Part shown: piece by piece, positions 1 to 6,158 of the stretch | Position numbering within the stretch: position 1 is the stretch's first letter | How the letters are laid out: every line of letters starts with the position of its first letter | Assembly: GCF_024518575.1 (NCBI RefSeq) | Contig: NZ_JANIHG010000015.1 | Location: 1 to 36,200 of the forward strand | Direction of reading: 5' to 3' | DNA: 36,200 bases | Source: Methanothrix sp. | GTDB lineage: Archaea; Halobacteriota; Methanosarcinia; Methanotrichales; Methanotrichaceae | Notes under the pieces: generated by a model | What the model was told of the DNA's origin: nothing | Databases searched by the model: none | Seen by the model: the letters and a program-made list of their open reading frames with translations, nothing else | Position numbers and translations under genes: made by a program

Positions 1-227
1 AAGTACGCCTGTACGTCGTAAAGCGGCTTCTGTCTGAAGTACATCTCAACATCGTACGTATCCCTGGTCCTGACGAACTGCTGTATATCGTAGGTCGGCT
101 TCTGCCTGAAGTACTGATCTACATCATATCCCTGGACAGCCCGCGAATCCTCCTGAGCGGAGGCTGTGAGCATCATTGCAGATAAAACCACCATCAGGAG
201 CAGTGCTTTGCATATAAAAATTCTCAT
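1..227 (-). CDS. Secreted protein with 12-residue tandem repeats (3' end outside window)
   Basis: The gene runs off the left edge, so only the first 75 codons are visible. The start is ATG at 227, with a GGAGG ribosome site about 7 bases before it. Residues 1-24 form a signal peptide (MRIFICK, then a hydrophobic stretch ending TASAQ). The mature part is a run of 12-residue repeats, VDQYFRQKPTYD, IQQFVRTRDTYD, VEMYFRQKPLYD, followed by VQAY at the window edge. Each repeat has a hydrophobic residue at position 1, an aromatic at 4 or 5, Arg at 6 or 7 and Tyr-Asp at the end. I do not recognise a named family; export is inferred from the signal peptide. A TATA box at 304-312 and a palindrome at 263-282 lie upstream. 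Confidence 0.75.
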   Translation of the reverse strand, partial: MRIFICKALLLMVVLSAMMLTASAQEDSRAVQGYDVDQYFRQKPTYDIQQFVRTRDTYDVEMYFRQKPLYDVQAY

Positions 228-262
228 GTCTGGTCCTCCCTGCTACAAGCGCATGTAATCCA

Positions 263-282
263 ACATAACGCTATTGTTATGT
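263..282. promoter_or_regulatory. Perfect palindrome near the start site of the repeat-protein gene
   Basis: ACATAAC, six bases, GTTATGT: a perfect 7-base inverted repeat. On the minus strand it lies about 25-45 bases after a TATA-like element (304-312, GTTATATAC), so it would cover the expected transcription start of the gene beginning at 227. The operator role is inferred. Confidence 0.4.
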
Positions 283-303
283 CACTGATTCATCATGGGT
301 TTT

Positions 304-312
304 GTATATAAC
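304..312 (-). promoter_or_regulatory. TATA box for the repeat-protein gene
   Basis: GTTATATAC on the minus strand, about 80 bases before the ATG at 227, in a locally AT-rich stretch. This would give a leader of about 50 bases containing the GGAGG ribosome site. Confidence 0.4.
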
Positions 313-537
313 TTTAACCCGTGGCGCGGAGGGCCTGAACGTGGATCCTCCAGACTTCAAATATGGAATGAGAAGAGGAGGCGGTGGTCAAATACCCGAA
401 TGGGATCGCTGGAATCGACAGCTATGCACGGAGAAATCCCCTGAGTCCAGACGGACTGAGAGCTGAAGGTTTCGATGATATGTGTCCGATCGAACGCCGC
501 GGATCTCGATGAGGTACACGACGAAAACGGCGCACGT

Positions 538-653
538 TGCTGTATTGGATAAGTCCTAAAATTCGTAACCGGAAGGCCATTAGGGTAAAGATGGAAATTA
601 GCCAAGAATCGATGCCTAGAGATGGAATTCTGAAAAATTTATCCAACACAGCA
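538..653. mobile_element. 116-bp inverted-repeat element, diverged MITE copy
   Basis: The ends are TGCTGTATTGGATAA (538-552) and TTATCCAACACAGCA (639-653), inverted repeats matching at 14 of 15 positions. The ends match those of the element at 11858-11968 (TGCTGTGTTGAATAA). Both copies carry an AATCGAT sequence about 46 bases from the right end, so the two are probably the same family. I see no target duplication, which suggests an old or worn copy. No protein is encoded. Together with the sequence around it, it fills much of the gene-free stretch 228-957. Confidence 0.55.
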
Positions 654-742
654 ATGGTAAAAAATCATGATGCCAATCGAGCTCTTTCATGGTAACTAGC
701 TTGTTACGTCACGCAGAGATCAAGAGCATGTCTCCTCGCAGC

Positions 743-816
743 GTTCATGCGGTATCATCTCAGAGAGCGGTGACCTCTGAGAGGTGGTTCCTAAAGACCG
801 CCTCCTTCGCATGAAC
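743..816. other. Branched fold, possible structured RNA or cruciform
   Basis: Three helices can be drawn by eye. GTTCATGCG (743-751) pairs perfectly with CGCATGAAC (808-816) and encloses two hairpins: TCTCAGAG (758-765) with CTCTGAGA (775-782), and GAGGTGGT (781-788) with ACCGCCTC (797-804) including one G-T pair. The two hairpins compete for two bases. This fits a three-way junction, but the strand, promoter and class are unknown. It is not a tRNA. Confidence 0.3.
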
Positions 817-866
817 TGCTGAACTGCTGGAGGTTCGAGCACTGCGAGATGCAGATGCACACTTTC

Positions 867-905
867 TATAAATATCTACAAGTTTCAAAACAAATTATTT
901 ATATG
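867..905 (+). promoter_or_regulatory. TATA-like elements for the HTH regulator
   Basis: TATAAATA at 867-874 and TTTATATG at 898-905 lie 84 and 53 bases before the ATG at 958, in a local AT-rich stretch. Either could be the promoter; the second gives the more usual leader length. Confidence 0.35.
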
Positions 906-957
906 ATTACGTTATTTCTATTATATGTAAAAGCTCTTTGGTTAATGGTGGTCGTGG

Positions 958-1338
958 ATGAAGGATTACACTGTAAAGGTGCTGGATGATCGGGATCTGG
1001 AGTTCATCGAGGCGCTGAGAAGCCTTGGTGTGCAGAGGAATGTTGCGGCTCTGCTCACGTATCTGTCAAATGCGAAGGAGGTCTCTTCGAGGGAGATCGA
1101 GATGGGCACAGGGCTCAGGCAGCCAGAGGTCAGCATAGGGATGAGGTACCTCAGACAGAATGGGTGGATAGAGGAGCGCGATGTCAAGGGCGAGGGCAAG
1201 GGCAGGCCGATGAAGGTATACACACTTAAGGTCTCGATAGACGAGATCATAAAGCACTTTGAGGATCAGAAGCTTAAGGAGTCTGCAAAGGCGATGGAGT
1301 CGATAAGGAAGCTGAGGGAGCTGACCTCCACGGCCTGA
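958..1338 (+). CDS. Winged-helix transcriptional regulator
   Basis: A 126-residue protein with a winged helix-turn-helix. Residues 25-65 carry the helix-turn-helix (VAALLTYLSNAKEVSSREIE, then TGLRQPEVSIGMRYLR), where the second part is the recognition helix. The basic wing KGEGKGRPMKVYTL follows at about 78-92. The C-terminal helix (about 95-122) is charged and could dimerise. The fold resembles the TrmB/ArsR-type predicted regulators of methanogens (COG3355-like). The target is unknown. The ATG at 958 follows TATA-like elements and a weak GGTGGT ribosome site. The herA-type gene starts 76 bases downstream behind its own TATA-like sequence, so the two need not be one transcript. Confidence 0.8.
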   Translation: MKDYTVKVLDDRDLEFIEALRSLGVQRNVAALLTYLSNAKEVSSREIEMGTGLRQPEVSIGMRYLRQNGWIEERDVKGEGKGRPMKVYTLKVSIDEIIKHFEDQKLKESAKAMESIRKLRELTSTA

Positions 1339-1352
1339 CCTCTTTAGAGGGA

Positions 1353-1360
1353 AAATATAA
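1353..1360 (+). promoter_or_regulatory. TATA-like element before the HerA-type gene
   Basis: AAATATAA, about 55 bases before the TTG start at 1415. It suggests the ATPase gene has its own promoter. Confidence 0.35.
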
Positions 1361-1403
1361 TTAAGTTGGAGCACAGATCAATCATAGGGAGTAGCTGAGC
1401 AGC

Positions 1404-1409
1404 GGTGAT
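1404..1409 (+). promoter_or_regulatory. Ribosome site that fixes a TTG start
   Basis: GGTGAT, five bases before TTG 1415. An in-frame TGA at 1406-1408 rules out any earlier start, so the TTG is the best candidate for initiation. Confidence 0.6.
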
Positions 1410-1414
1410 GGTTC

Positions 1415-2941
1415 TTGCGAGGTTCTGTTGGCGTTATAGTGGGTGAGACAAGCCCACTGCAGTTCAAATTCATGATTCACGGAGCTGTGGGCAGGGGAGA
1501 CTATGTGAAGGTAAGGGGCGATGGCAAGAGCTGGATACTGGCCCAGGTTGAGGAGATAAGAAGATCGAACACCGCGTACAGCATCGCTCACATGGAGAGG
1601 GGCTGCACCCAGACATGCAGGGAGTGGGTCGTCGCAGACGCGCGTGTTATCGGCGTGCCCTCAGATGGTCGCATAAGAGCGCCCGCAACGCCGCCGAGGC
1701 CTGGCGAGGAGGTTTATGCTGCAGATGAGAAGATGATAGCTGCTGCACTTGGGCTTTCAAAGGGCGATATGTACATAGGCATCCTGAAAGGGCACGACCT
1801 CAGGGTGGAGCTGGATGCCAATACCCTTGTGCAGAAGCACTGCAGCGTTCTGGCGAAGACCGGCAGCGGCAAGTCGTACACTGCTGCAGTGATACTGGAG
1901 GAGCTGCTCGATAAGGGCGTGGCGCTTCTTGTGATAGACACGCACGGCGAGTACGGCTCGATGAGGTATCCGAACAGGGAGGGAGAATTCAGCAGGTTTG
2001 GTGTGAAGCCAAAGGGCTACAACATAACAGTGTACACACCAGCGAATCTTGCGGTAAACCCGAGGGCGGACAGGCCGTTCAGATTCGATGGACTGAACCT
2101 CTCCGCCAGGGATATAGCCAGGATGCTCCCCGACGACCCGACCAATGGATCTGTGGCTCTTCTCTACGAGGCGATAGCAGCTCTGAAAGCGGAGAGGGAG
2201 AGCTACGATCTCGAGGATATAATAAAGCAGGTTGAGAGGTCCAGCTCCAAGTCGAAGTGGACGCTGATCGGGCAGCTCGAGCAGCTCCTCGAGATGGGCA
2301 TCTTTTCAGGAGAGCCGACGAGGCCTGAGGAGCTTCTCCAGCGGGGCCATGCCTCTGTGATCGACATGACCGGAGTCCCACAGGAGATGCAGCCGATGAT
2401 AGTTGCAAAGCTGCTCACAGACCTCTTCGAGGCGCGGAAGCTTGGAAGGGTCTGCCCCGGGATGGTTGTCGTAGAGGAGGCCCACAACTACATACCCGAG
2501 AGGGGAACTGGCAAGGCAGCGTCAACATCGATAATAAGAACTATCGCTGCAGAGGGGCGTAAATTCGGCATGGGCCTGATGATAATAAGCCAGAGGCCTG
2601 CGAGGGTCGATAAGAACGTGCTCTCTCAGTGCAACACCCAGATAATAATGCGTGTGACCAATCCAAACGATCTCAAAGCTTTATCGAAAGGGCTGGAGGG
2701 GATGAGCTCCGAGCTGGAGGAGGAGATCAAGAGGCTGCCTCCGGGGACGGCTATGATCGTCAGCAATGAGATCGAGAGGCCCATTGTGGTGAACATCCGG
2801 CCCAGAAGGTCGAGGCATGGCGGCGTCAGCACCCCGATAGTGATGACAGAGCATCCGGTTAAAGGCCCTGCGCCCAGGAAAGAGCAGCAAAGGGGTCCTG
2901 GCCTCTTTCTCAGAAAGGTCCTCGGGCCGAGAGGAGCATGA
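1415..2941 (+). CDS. herA: HerA-type DNA translocase/helicase ATPase (DUF87)
   Basis: A 508-residue FtsK/HerA-superfamily ATPase. The N-terminal 100 residues form the small beta-barrel (HAS) typical of HerA. The Walker A motif AKTGSGKS is at 147-154. GMVVVEEAHNYIPE is the Walker B region with its catalytic Glu, followed by EGRKFGMGLMIISQRPARV with the sensor Gln and an arginine-finger-like segment. The C-terminal NEIERPIVVNIRPRRS is also usual. HerA proteins form hexameric rings that pump DNA and work with NurA nuclease in end resection. No nurA, mre11 or rad50 is adjacent here, so partners must lie elsewhere or this is a stand-alone paralogue. Start: TTG with a GGTGAT ribosome site; ATG codons nearby are out of frame. 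The HAD gene converges on its 3' side. Confidence 0.85.
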   Translation: MRGSVGVIVGETSPLQFKFMIHGAVGRGDYVKVRGDGKSWILAQVEEIRRSNTAYSIAHMERGCTQTCREWVVADARVIGVPSDGRIRAPATPPRPGEEVYAADEKMIAAALGLSKGDMYIGILKGHDLRVELDANTLVQKHCSVLAKTGSGKSYTAAVILEELLDKGVALLVIDTHGEYGSMRYPNREGEFSRFGVKPKGYNITVYTPANLAVNPRADRPFRFDGLNLSARDIARMLPDDPTNGSVALLYEAIAALKAERESYDLEDIIKQVERSSSKSKWTLIGQLEQLLEMGIFSGEPTRPEELLQRGHASVIDMTGVPQEMQPMIVAKLLTDLFEARKLGRVCPGMVVVEEAHNYIPERGTGKAASTSIIRTIAAEGRKFGMGLMIISQRPARVDKNVLSQCNTQIIMRVTNPNDLKALSKGLEGMSSELEEEIKRLPPGTAMIVSNEIERPIVVNIRPRRSRHGGVSTPIVMTEHPVKGPAPRKEQQRGPGLFLRKVLGPRGA

Positions 2942-2955
2942 AGCCTGCCGGTTTG

Positions 2956-2979
2956 GCCTGAGCCCCCCATCGCTCAGGC
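2956..2979. terminator. Hairpin between convergent genes
   Basis: GCCTGAGC and GCTCAGGC form a perfect 8-bp stem with an 8-base loop. It lies in the 46-base gap between the herA-type stop and the HAD gene stop, so it could serve both. There is no T tract, and archaeal termination often does not need a hairpin. Confidence 0.35.
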
Positions 2980-2987
2980 AGCGCCTC

Positions 2988-3764
2988 TCAGAGCCATCTC
3001 ACAAGATCCGCGATCGAGTCCAGAACGCAGTCTGGGGTCACTCCGGAGCTCTCCACAAGCTCGGGCCGGTACTTTCCAGTTCTGACGAGAATGCCGAGCA
3101 TGCCGGCCCTCTGGGCTCCGCCCACGTCTGTGATTATGTCGTCCCCGACCATTGCAGCCTCGCATGCCCTCACGCCCATGTCCCTGAGCGACATGTTGAA
3201 GAAATCCGGCGATGGCTTGCCCACGAGCGTCGCTCTCTTTCCGGTCGCATACTCGAGCGCTGCAACAAACGGCCCAGCTGAGAGGACCAGCCCATCAGAG
3301 TCCCGCCAGTACCGGTCCATCTCAAGAGCTATCATATCAGCGCCCTCCAGGACGTGATTGAATGCAATGTTAAGATGCTCAAATGTGAATCTGCTTCCAG
3401 CATCTCCTACGACCACGAAGTCCACATCCTCATCTGCAAGCACTATACCAGCATCCTCGAAGTCCCTGTGGAGATCCCCGGTTGAGAGGAGATAGCATCT
3501 CCTCTTCCCAGATCGAAGAATCTTTTCGATTGCTGCAACAGATGGCGTGAAGATGCGCTCAGGCTGTATACTGTAGCCCATCTCTGAGAGACGCCTCGCA
3601 ACAGAGGCTCTGCATCTGCGGGTTGAGTTTGAGATGAACCGGAATCTGTACCCCCGCTCCTCCATCAGCTCCAGGCACTCCCTCGCTCCGGGAACCGGGC
3701 TCCTTCCTACATAAAGCACACCATCGAGATCTATTAGAAACGCAGAGGGTCTGATCTCAGACAT
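2988..3764 (-). CDS. HAD-superfamily phosphatase, subfamily IIA (NagD/phosphoglycolate phosphatase-like)
   Basis: A 258-residue soluble phosphatase. Motif I is DLDGVLY with nucleophile D12 and acid D14. Motif II lies in ISNSTRR (about 44-50), motif III is K183 in VGKPSPDFF, and motif IV is GDDIITD (207-213). The GxPxPGA pattern after motif I and the C2 cap between motifs II and III are typical of the NagD/PGP/HDHD2 group. Members remove phosphate from small sugar or nucleotide phosphates; the substrate here cannot be read from sequence. The ATG at 3764 follows a weak GGTG site. The gene is convergent with the HerA-type gene. Confidence 0.85.
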   Translation of the reverse strand: MSEIRPSAFLIDLDGVLYVGRSPVPGARECLELMEERGYRFRFISNSTRRCRASVARRLSEMGYSIQPERIFTPSVAAIEKILRSGKRRCYLLSTGDLHRDFEDAGIVLADEDVDFVVVGDAGSRFTFEHLNIAFNHVLEGADMIALEMDRYWRDSDGLVLSAGPFVAALEYATGKRATLVGKPSPDFFNMSLRDMGVRACEAAMVGDDIITDVGGAQRAGMLGILVRTGKYRPELVESSGVTPDCVLDSIADLVRWL

Positions 3765-4094
3765 CGCACCACTGTGATCATTTTCCGTGGGGTGAACGCT
3801 CCCCGGCCCAAATGCCGGAGCTTCTAGGCCTTCGCCAGAGACTGCGTTCCCAGTCTCATGTTACGTGTGATCGATCCTCAGTCAGCACTTCCAGCCTTCC
3901 CAGATCACATCTTGAAGTGGAATAAGTCGTCCTCAGGTAATATAGGCATCGCTCCGAAGTGGTAGGGCTTCGCTCACTTCCTCAGGCGGGATCTTCTCGC
4001 TTCGCCCTCTCCCACTCCCAGAAAGATAGCTCCCAGCCGCGCTAAGTCCGAGCGTACCACAACCTATTAAAAACCAGGGCATCTTCGGGTTGTT
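3765..4094. other. Gene-free stretch with hairpin and IS605-end-like motif
   Basis: This 330-base gap between divergent genes has no credible coding frame. It holds a bulged hairpin near 3798-3821 (CCGGC, six bases, GCCGG with an outer GCT/AGC) and the motif ATCTTCTCGCTTCGCCC at 3991-4007. The same 17 bases occur on the other strand at 16408-16424. A TATA-like CTATTAAAAA lies at about 4063-4072, about 25 bases before the ATG at 4095. Confidence 0.4.
3985..4007 (+). repeat. IS200/IS605-end-like motif
   Basis: GGCGGG followed by ATCTTCTCGCTTCGCCC. Sequences of this kind lie at the right ends of many archaeal IS200/IS605 elements, after tnpB. No tnpA or tnpB is present, so this is at most an end remnant. 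The 17-base core is repeated exactly, inverted, at 16408-16424. Confidence 0.4.
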
Positions 4095-4574
4095 ATGCGG
4101 CTACTCTTCGGCAGGCCGATTCCGGGCATAGTGAACGCCATAAAGAGCCTCAGATCCAGGGGCTATCTGATCCAGGCCCTGGATGCTGCGATGGTAGTGA
4201 GCGAGAGGCATGTGTTTTATGCAGCCGAGAAGGCCATAGCAGCCTTTCAAGAGGGCAGAAACGTGGCGAAGGACCTCGGCATCGAGATCCTGAGATACGC
4301 ATCCGGCCAGAGACAGATAGAGAAGGCGTTATCTCTTGGTGTATCAGACGCGACAGAGCGTGTGGCCCTGCTCATCGTTGACGATCTCGAGGATGATGAG
4401 GTCAGTAAGATCGCAAAGACGCTCATAGAGCCGGATGATCGAGGGATACGCTTCGATGCTGACCGGGTGAGGAGATTTTACGATATATCAGATGCCGAGA
4501 TGGAGGCCGCTGGAGAGGACAGGATATCCGATCTGGTTCTGGAGAGGGTGGCGCTGGTCGATGCGTACAGATAG
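4095..4574 (+). CDS. cgi121: KEOPS complex subunit Cgi121
   Basis: A 159-residue protein matching the Cgi121 family: an N-terminal part beginning MRLLFGRPIPGIV, the helix pair with QALDAAMVVSERHVFYAAEKAI, then the characteristic NVAKDLGIEILRYASGQRQI segment that contacts Bud32 and tRNA, and VALLIVDD. Cgi121 binds the tRNA 3' end and activates Bud32 in the complex that makes t6A37 on ANN-decoding tRNAs. The other KEOPS genes are not here. The t6A-specific methylthiotransferase at 17365 acts downstream in the same modification. A TATA-like element about 25 bases upstream suggests a leaderless transcript. The DUF2150 gene starts 19 bases after the stop and is probably co-transcribed. Confidence 0.85.
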   Translation: MRLLFGRPIPGIVNAIKSLRSRGYLIQALDAAMVVSERHVFYAAEKAIAAFQEGRNVAKDLGIEILRYASGQRQIEKALSLGVSDATERVALLIVDDLEDDEVSKIAKTLIEPDDRGIRFDADRVRRFYDISDAEMEAAGEDRISDLVLERVALVDAYR

Positions 4575-4593
4575 CATCCAGAAGGAGGATAGC

Positions 4594-5190
4594 ATGAAGG
4601 AGGAGTTCTACACACAGAAGCGCTGGCTGAACTGGATGAACAAGGTAAAGGAGAGCCAGTTCAAGCTCCCCGAGTCTGAGCAGGACGCTGCAGGGGCTGT
4701 CTTTGTGTACATCATGGACGATGTGATACTGGCATGTCTGAAGGTGATAGCCAGATTCGAGAAGGGCATAATCAGCCAGAATGAGGCGCTTGCAGCGATA
4801 AGGGGCATAAGAGACATCGTCCTGGCGGAGCACGAGAGCCTGGGCGAGGATGCGGATATGATGCTCGCCTCTCTGAGAACATCACTGGCTGCAGTCTTCG
4901 AATCTTGCAACAGCTACATCCTGGGGGATTACGACAGAGATCGGAAAATGGGAGAGATGATCAGCGATGCTGTGAAGGCCGAGACCGATGGAAGGCTCGA
5001 GGATGCCCTGGCCGTGGTGGCAAACATAGGCGCCAGGGTTATAGCTGGAGAGAAGCCTCCGGAGATCCCGGATATGGATTACTGCATTGTTGCAGAGCTG
5101 CTCGACGGGATAGATGCGATAGCAGCTGCGATGGTCGGAGACACGAGCTACAAGGAGGAGGACGGAAGCCCGCTCGAGGAGGAGATATGA
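4594..5190 (+). CDS. DUF2150 family protein
   Basis: A 198-residue, mostly helical, acidic soluble protein. The start is ATG 4594 (MKEEFYTQKRW), chosen over an in-frame upstream ATG at 4492 because GAAGGAGGAT lies 5 bases before it and the earlier start would overlap cgi121 by about 80 bases. The opening FYTQKRWLNWMNKVKES and the acidic C-terminus fit the DUF2150 family of methanogens, whose function is unknown. There are no membrane segments or clear metal sites. The position right behind cgi121 suggests shared transcription. The map gene converges, with one base between the two stop codons. Confidence 0.8.
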   Translation: MKEEFYTQKRWLNWMNKVKESQFKLPESEQDAAGAVFVYIMDDVILACLKVIARFEKGIISQNEALAAIRGIRDIVLAEHESLGEDADMMLASLRTSLAAVFESCNSYILGDYDRDRKMGEMISDAVKAETDGRLEDALAVVANIGARVIAGEKPPEIPDMDYCIVAELLDGIDAIAAAMVGDTSYKEEDGSPLEEEI

Positions 5191-5191
5191 G

Positions 5192-6067
5192 CTAACGGGT
5201 TATGATCTCGCATCCGCTCTCCGTCACTATCACGGTATGCTCCGCCTGCGAGACCATCGCGCCCTCGATCTCCCAGAGCACAGGATATGTGTGAACAGCC
5301 CCGGCACGGATCAGTCTTTGGAGGGAATAATCTATGCTCTCCCCCCTCAGCCAGCGCCGGGCGAACGGCAGCCCATCGAACCTCGTCTCGATCTCGGCAA
5401 GCAGCGCCCTTGCCCTCCTGTCCCTGACAGGCCTGCGGGATGTGAATCCAAATATCTCGACCACAGGCGCATCAGATATCCTTCCTGAGCCGTTCGTCGC
5501 AAACGGCTCTATCGCGATCACATCACCAGGCCTGAGCTCCACGCCAGATGTGCAGGACCTGTTGGGCACGGTCGGCTCTGTGTGCGCATTGAACCTGGAT
5601 AGCCCATGGCCGGTCAGGTTCGAGACAGGCCTGAATCCGTATCCCTCGATCGCTGACTCTATGGCCCTCCCTATTTCACATGTGCTCACCCCGGGCGCGA
5701 CCAGCTCAAGAGCCGCATCCAGCGCTGCTCTTGACGCCTCCACGAGCTCCGGATGGCCGCTCAGGTCTACGGTCACAGCTGCATCCGCGATGTAGCCATC
5801 GACATGTACCCCTATGTCAAGCTTTACCATCTCCTCACCGAAGATGGCATCATCATTCGCTTTTGGGGTGTAATGAGCAGCCTCGCGATCTCGAGATATG
5901 TTGCACGGGAATGCAGGCTCCCCGCCCAGCTCCCGTATGCAGTTCTCCACGTAATTCGCGATCTCCAGAAGCGACACGCCGACGTCTATTCGCGCAGAGG
6001 CTCTGCCAATAACATCTGCGAGTATCCTGCCTGCTGTTCTGTATTTTTTTAACACATCCTCGTCCAT
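5192..6067 (-). CDS. map: Methionine aminopeptidase, type II
   Basis: A 291-residue pita-bread-fold peptidase that removes the initiator Met from new proteins. The metal ligands are visible: D84 in KLDIGVHVDG, D95 in YIADAAVTVD, the His in LTGHGLSRF, Glu in AIEPFATNG and the C-terminal Glu in QAEHTVIV. H65 in AAHYTPK is the usual active-site His. The insertion after the LTGHGL segment marks the archaeal/eukaryotic type II form. ATG 6067 has no close ribosome site. A strong GGAGGTGAG about 30 bases upstream is not usable because an in-frame TGA follows it. The gene lies 91 bases after alaS on the same strand and may be read with it. Confidence 0.92.
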   Translation of the reverse strand: MDEDVLKKYRTAGRILADVIGRASARIDVGVSLLEIANYVENCIRELGGEPAFPCNISRDREAAHYTPKANDDAIFGEEMVKLDIGVHVDGYIADAAVTVDLSGHPELVEASRAALDAALELVAPGVSTCEIGRAIESAIEGYGFRPVSNLTGHGLSRFNAHTEPTVPNRSCTSGVELRPGDVIAIEPFATNGSGRISDAPVVEIFGFTSRRPVRDRRARALLAEIETRFDGLPFARRWLRGESIDYSLQRLIRAGAVHTYPVLWEIEGAMVSQAEHTVIVTESGCEIITR

Positions 6068-6158
6068 AGAAGCGGGCGCGTCAGATCTGCGCCCTGCTCA
6101 CCTCCTCAGGAGGATTGATGCGATCTGGCATGCAGATTTCTCTCCAATTCCGGATCGC

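Noticed and set aside
384-512. A 42-codon plus-strand frame starting GTG after AGGAGG.
   Set aside because: The ribosome site is only 3 bases from the GTG, the frame is short and looks like no known protein; the region is rich in mobile-element remains.
422-649. A minus-strand frame starting near the right end of the 538-653 element.
   Set aside because: It begins inside the inverted repeat and crosses non-coding sequence; it follows the repeat, not a protein pattern.
820-850. GGTTCGAGC resembling a tRNA T loop next to the branched fold.
   Set aside because: The flanking bases do not pair as a T stem and there is no acceptor or anticodon arm.
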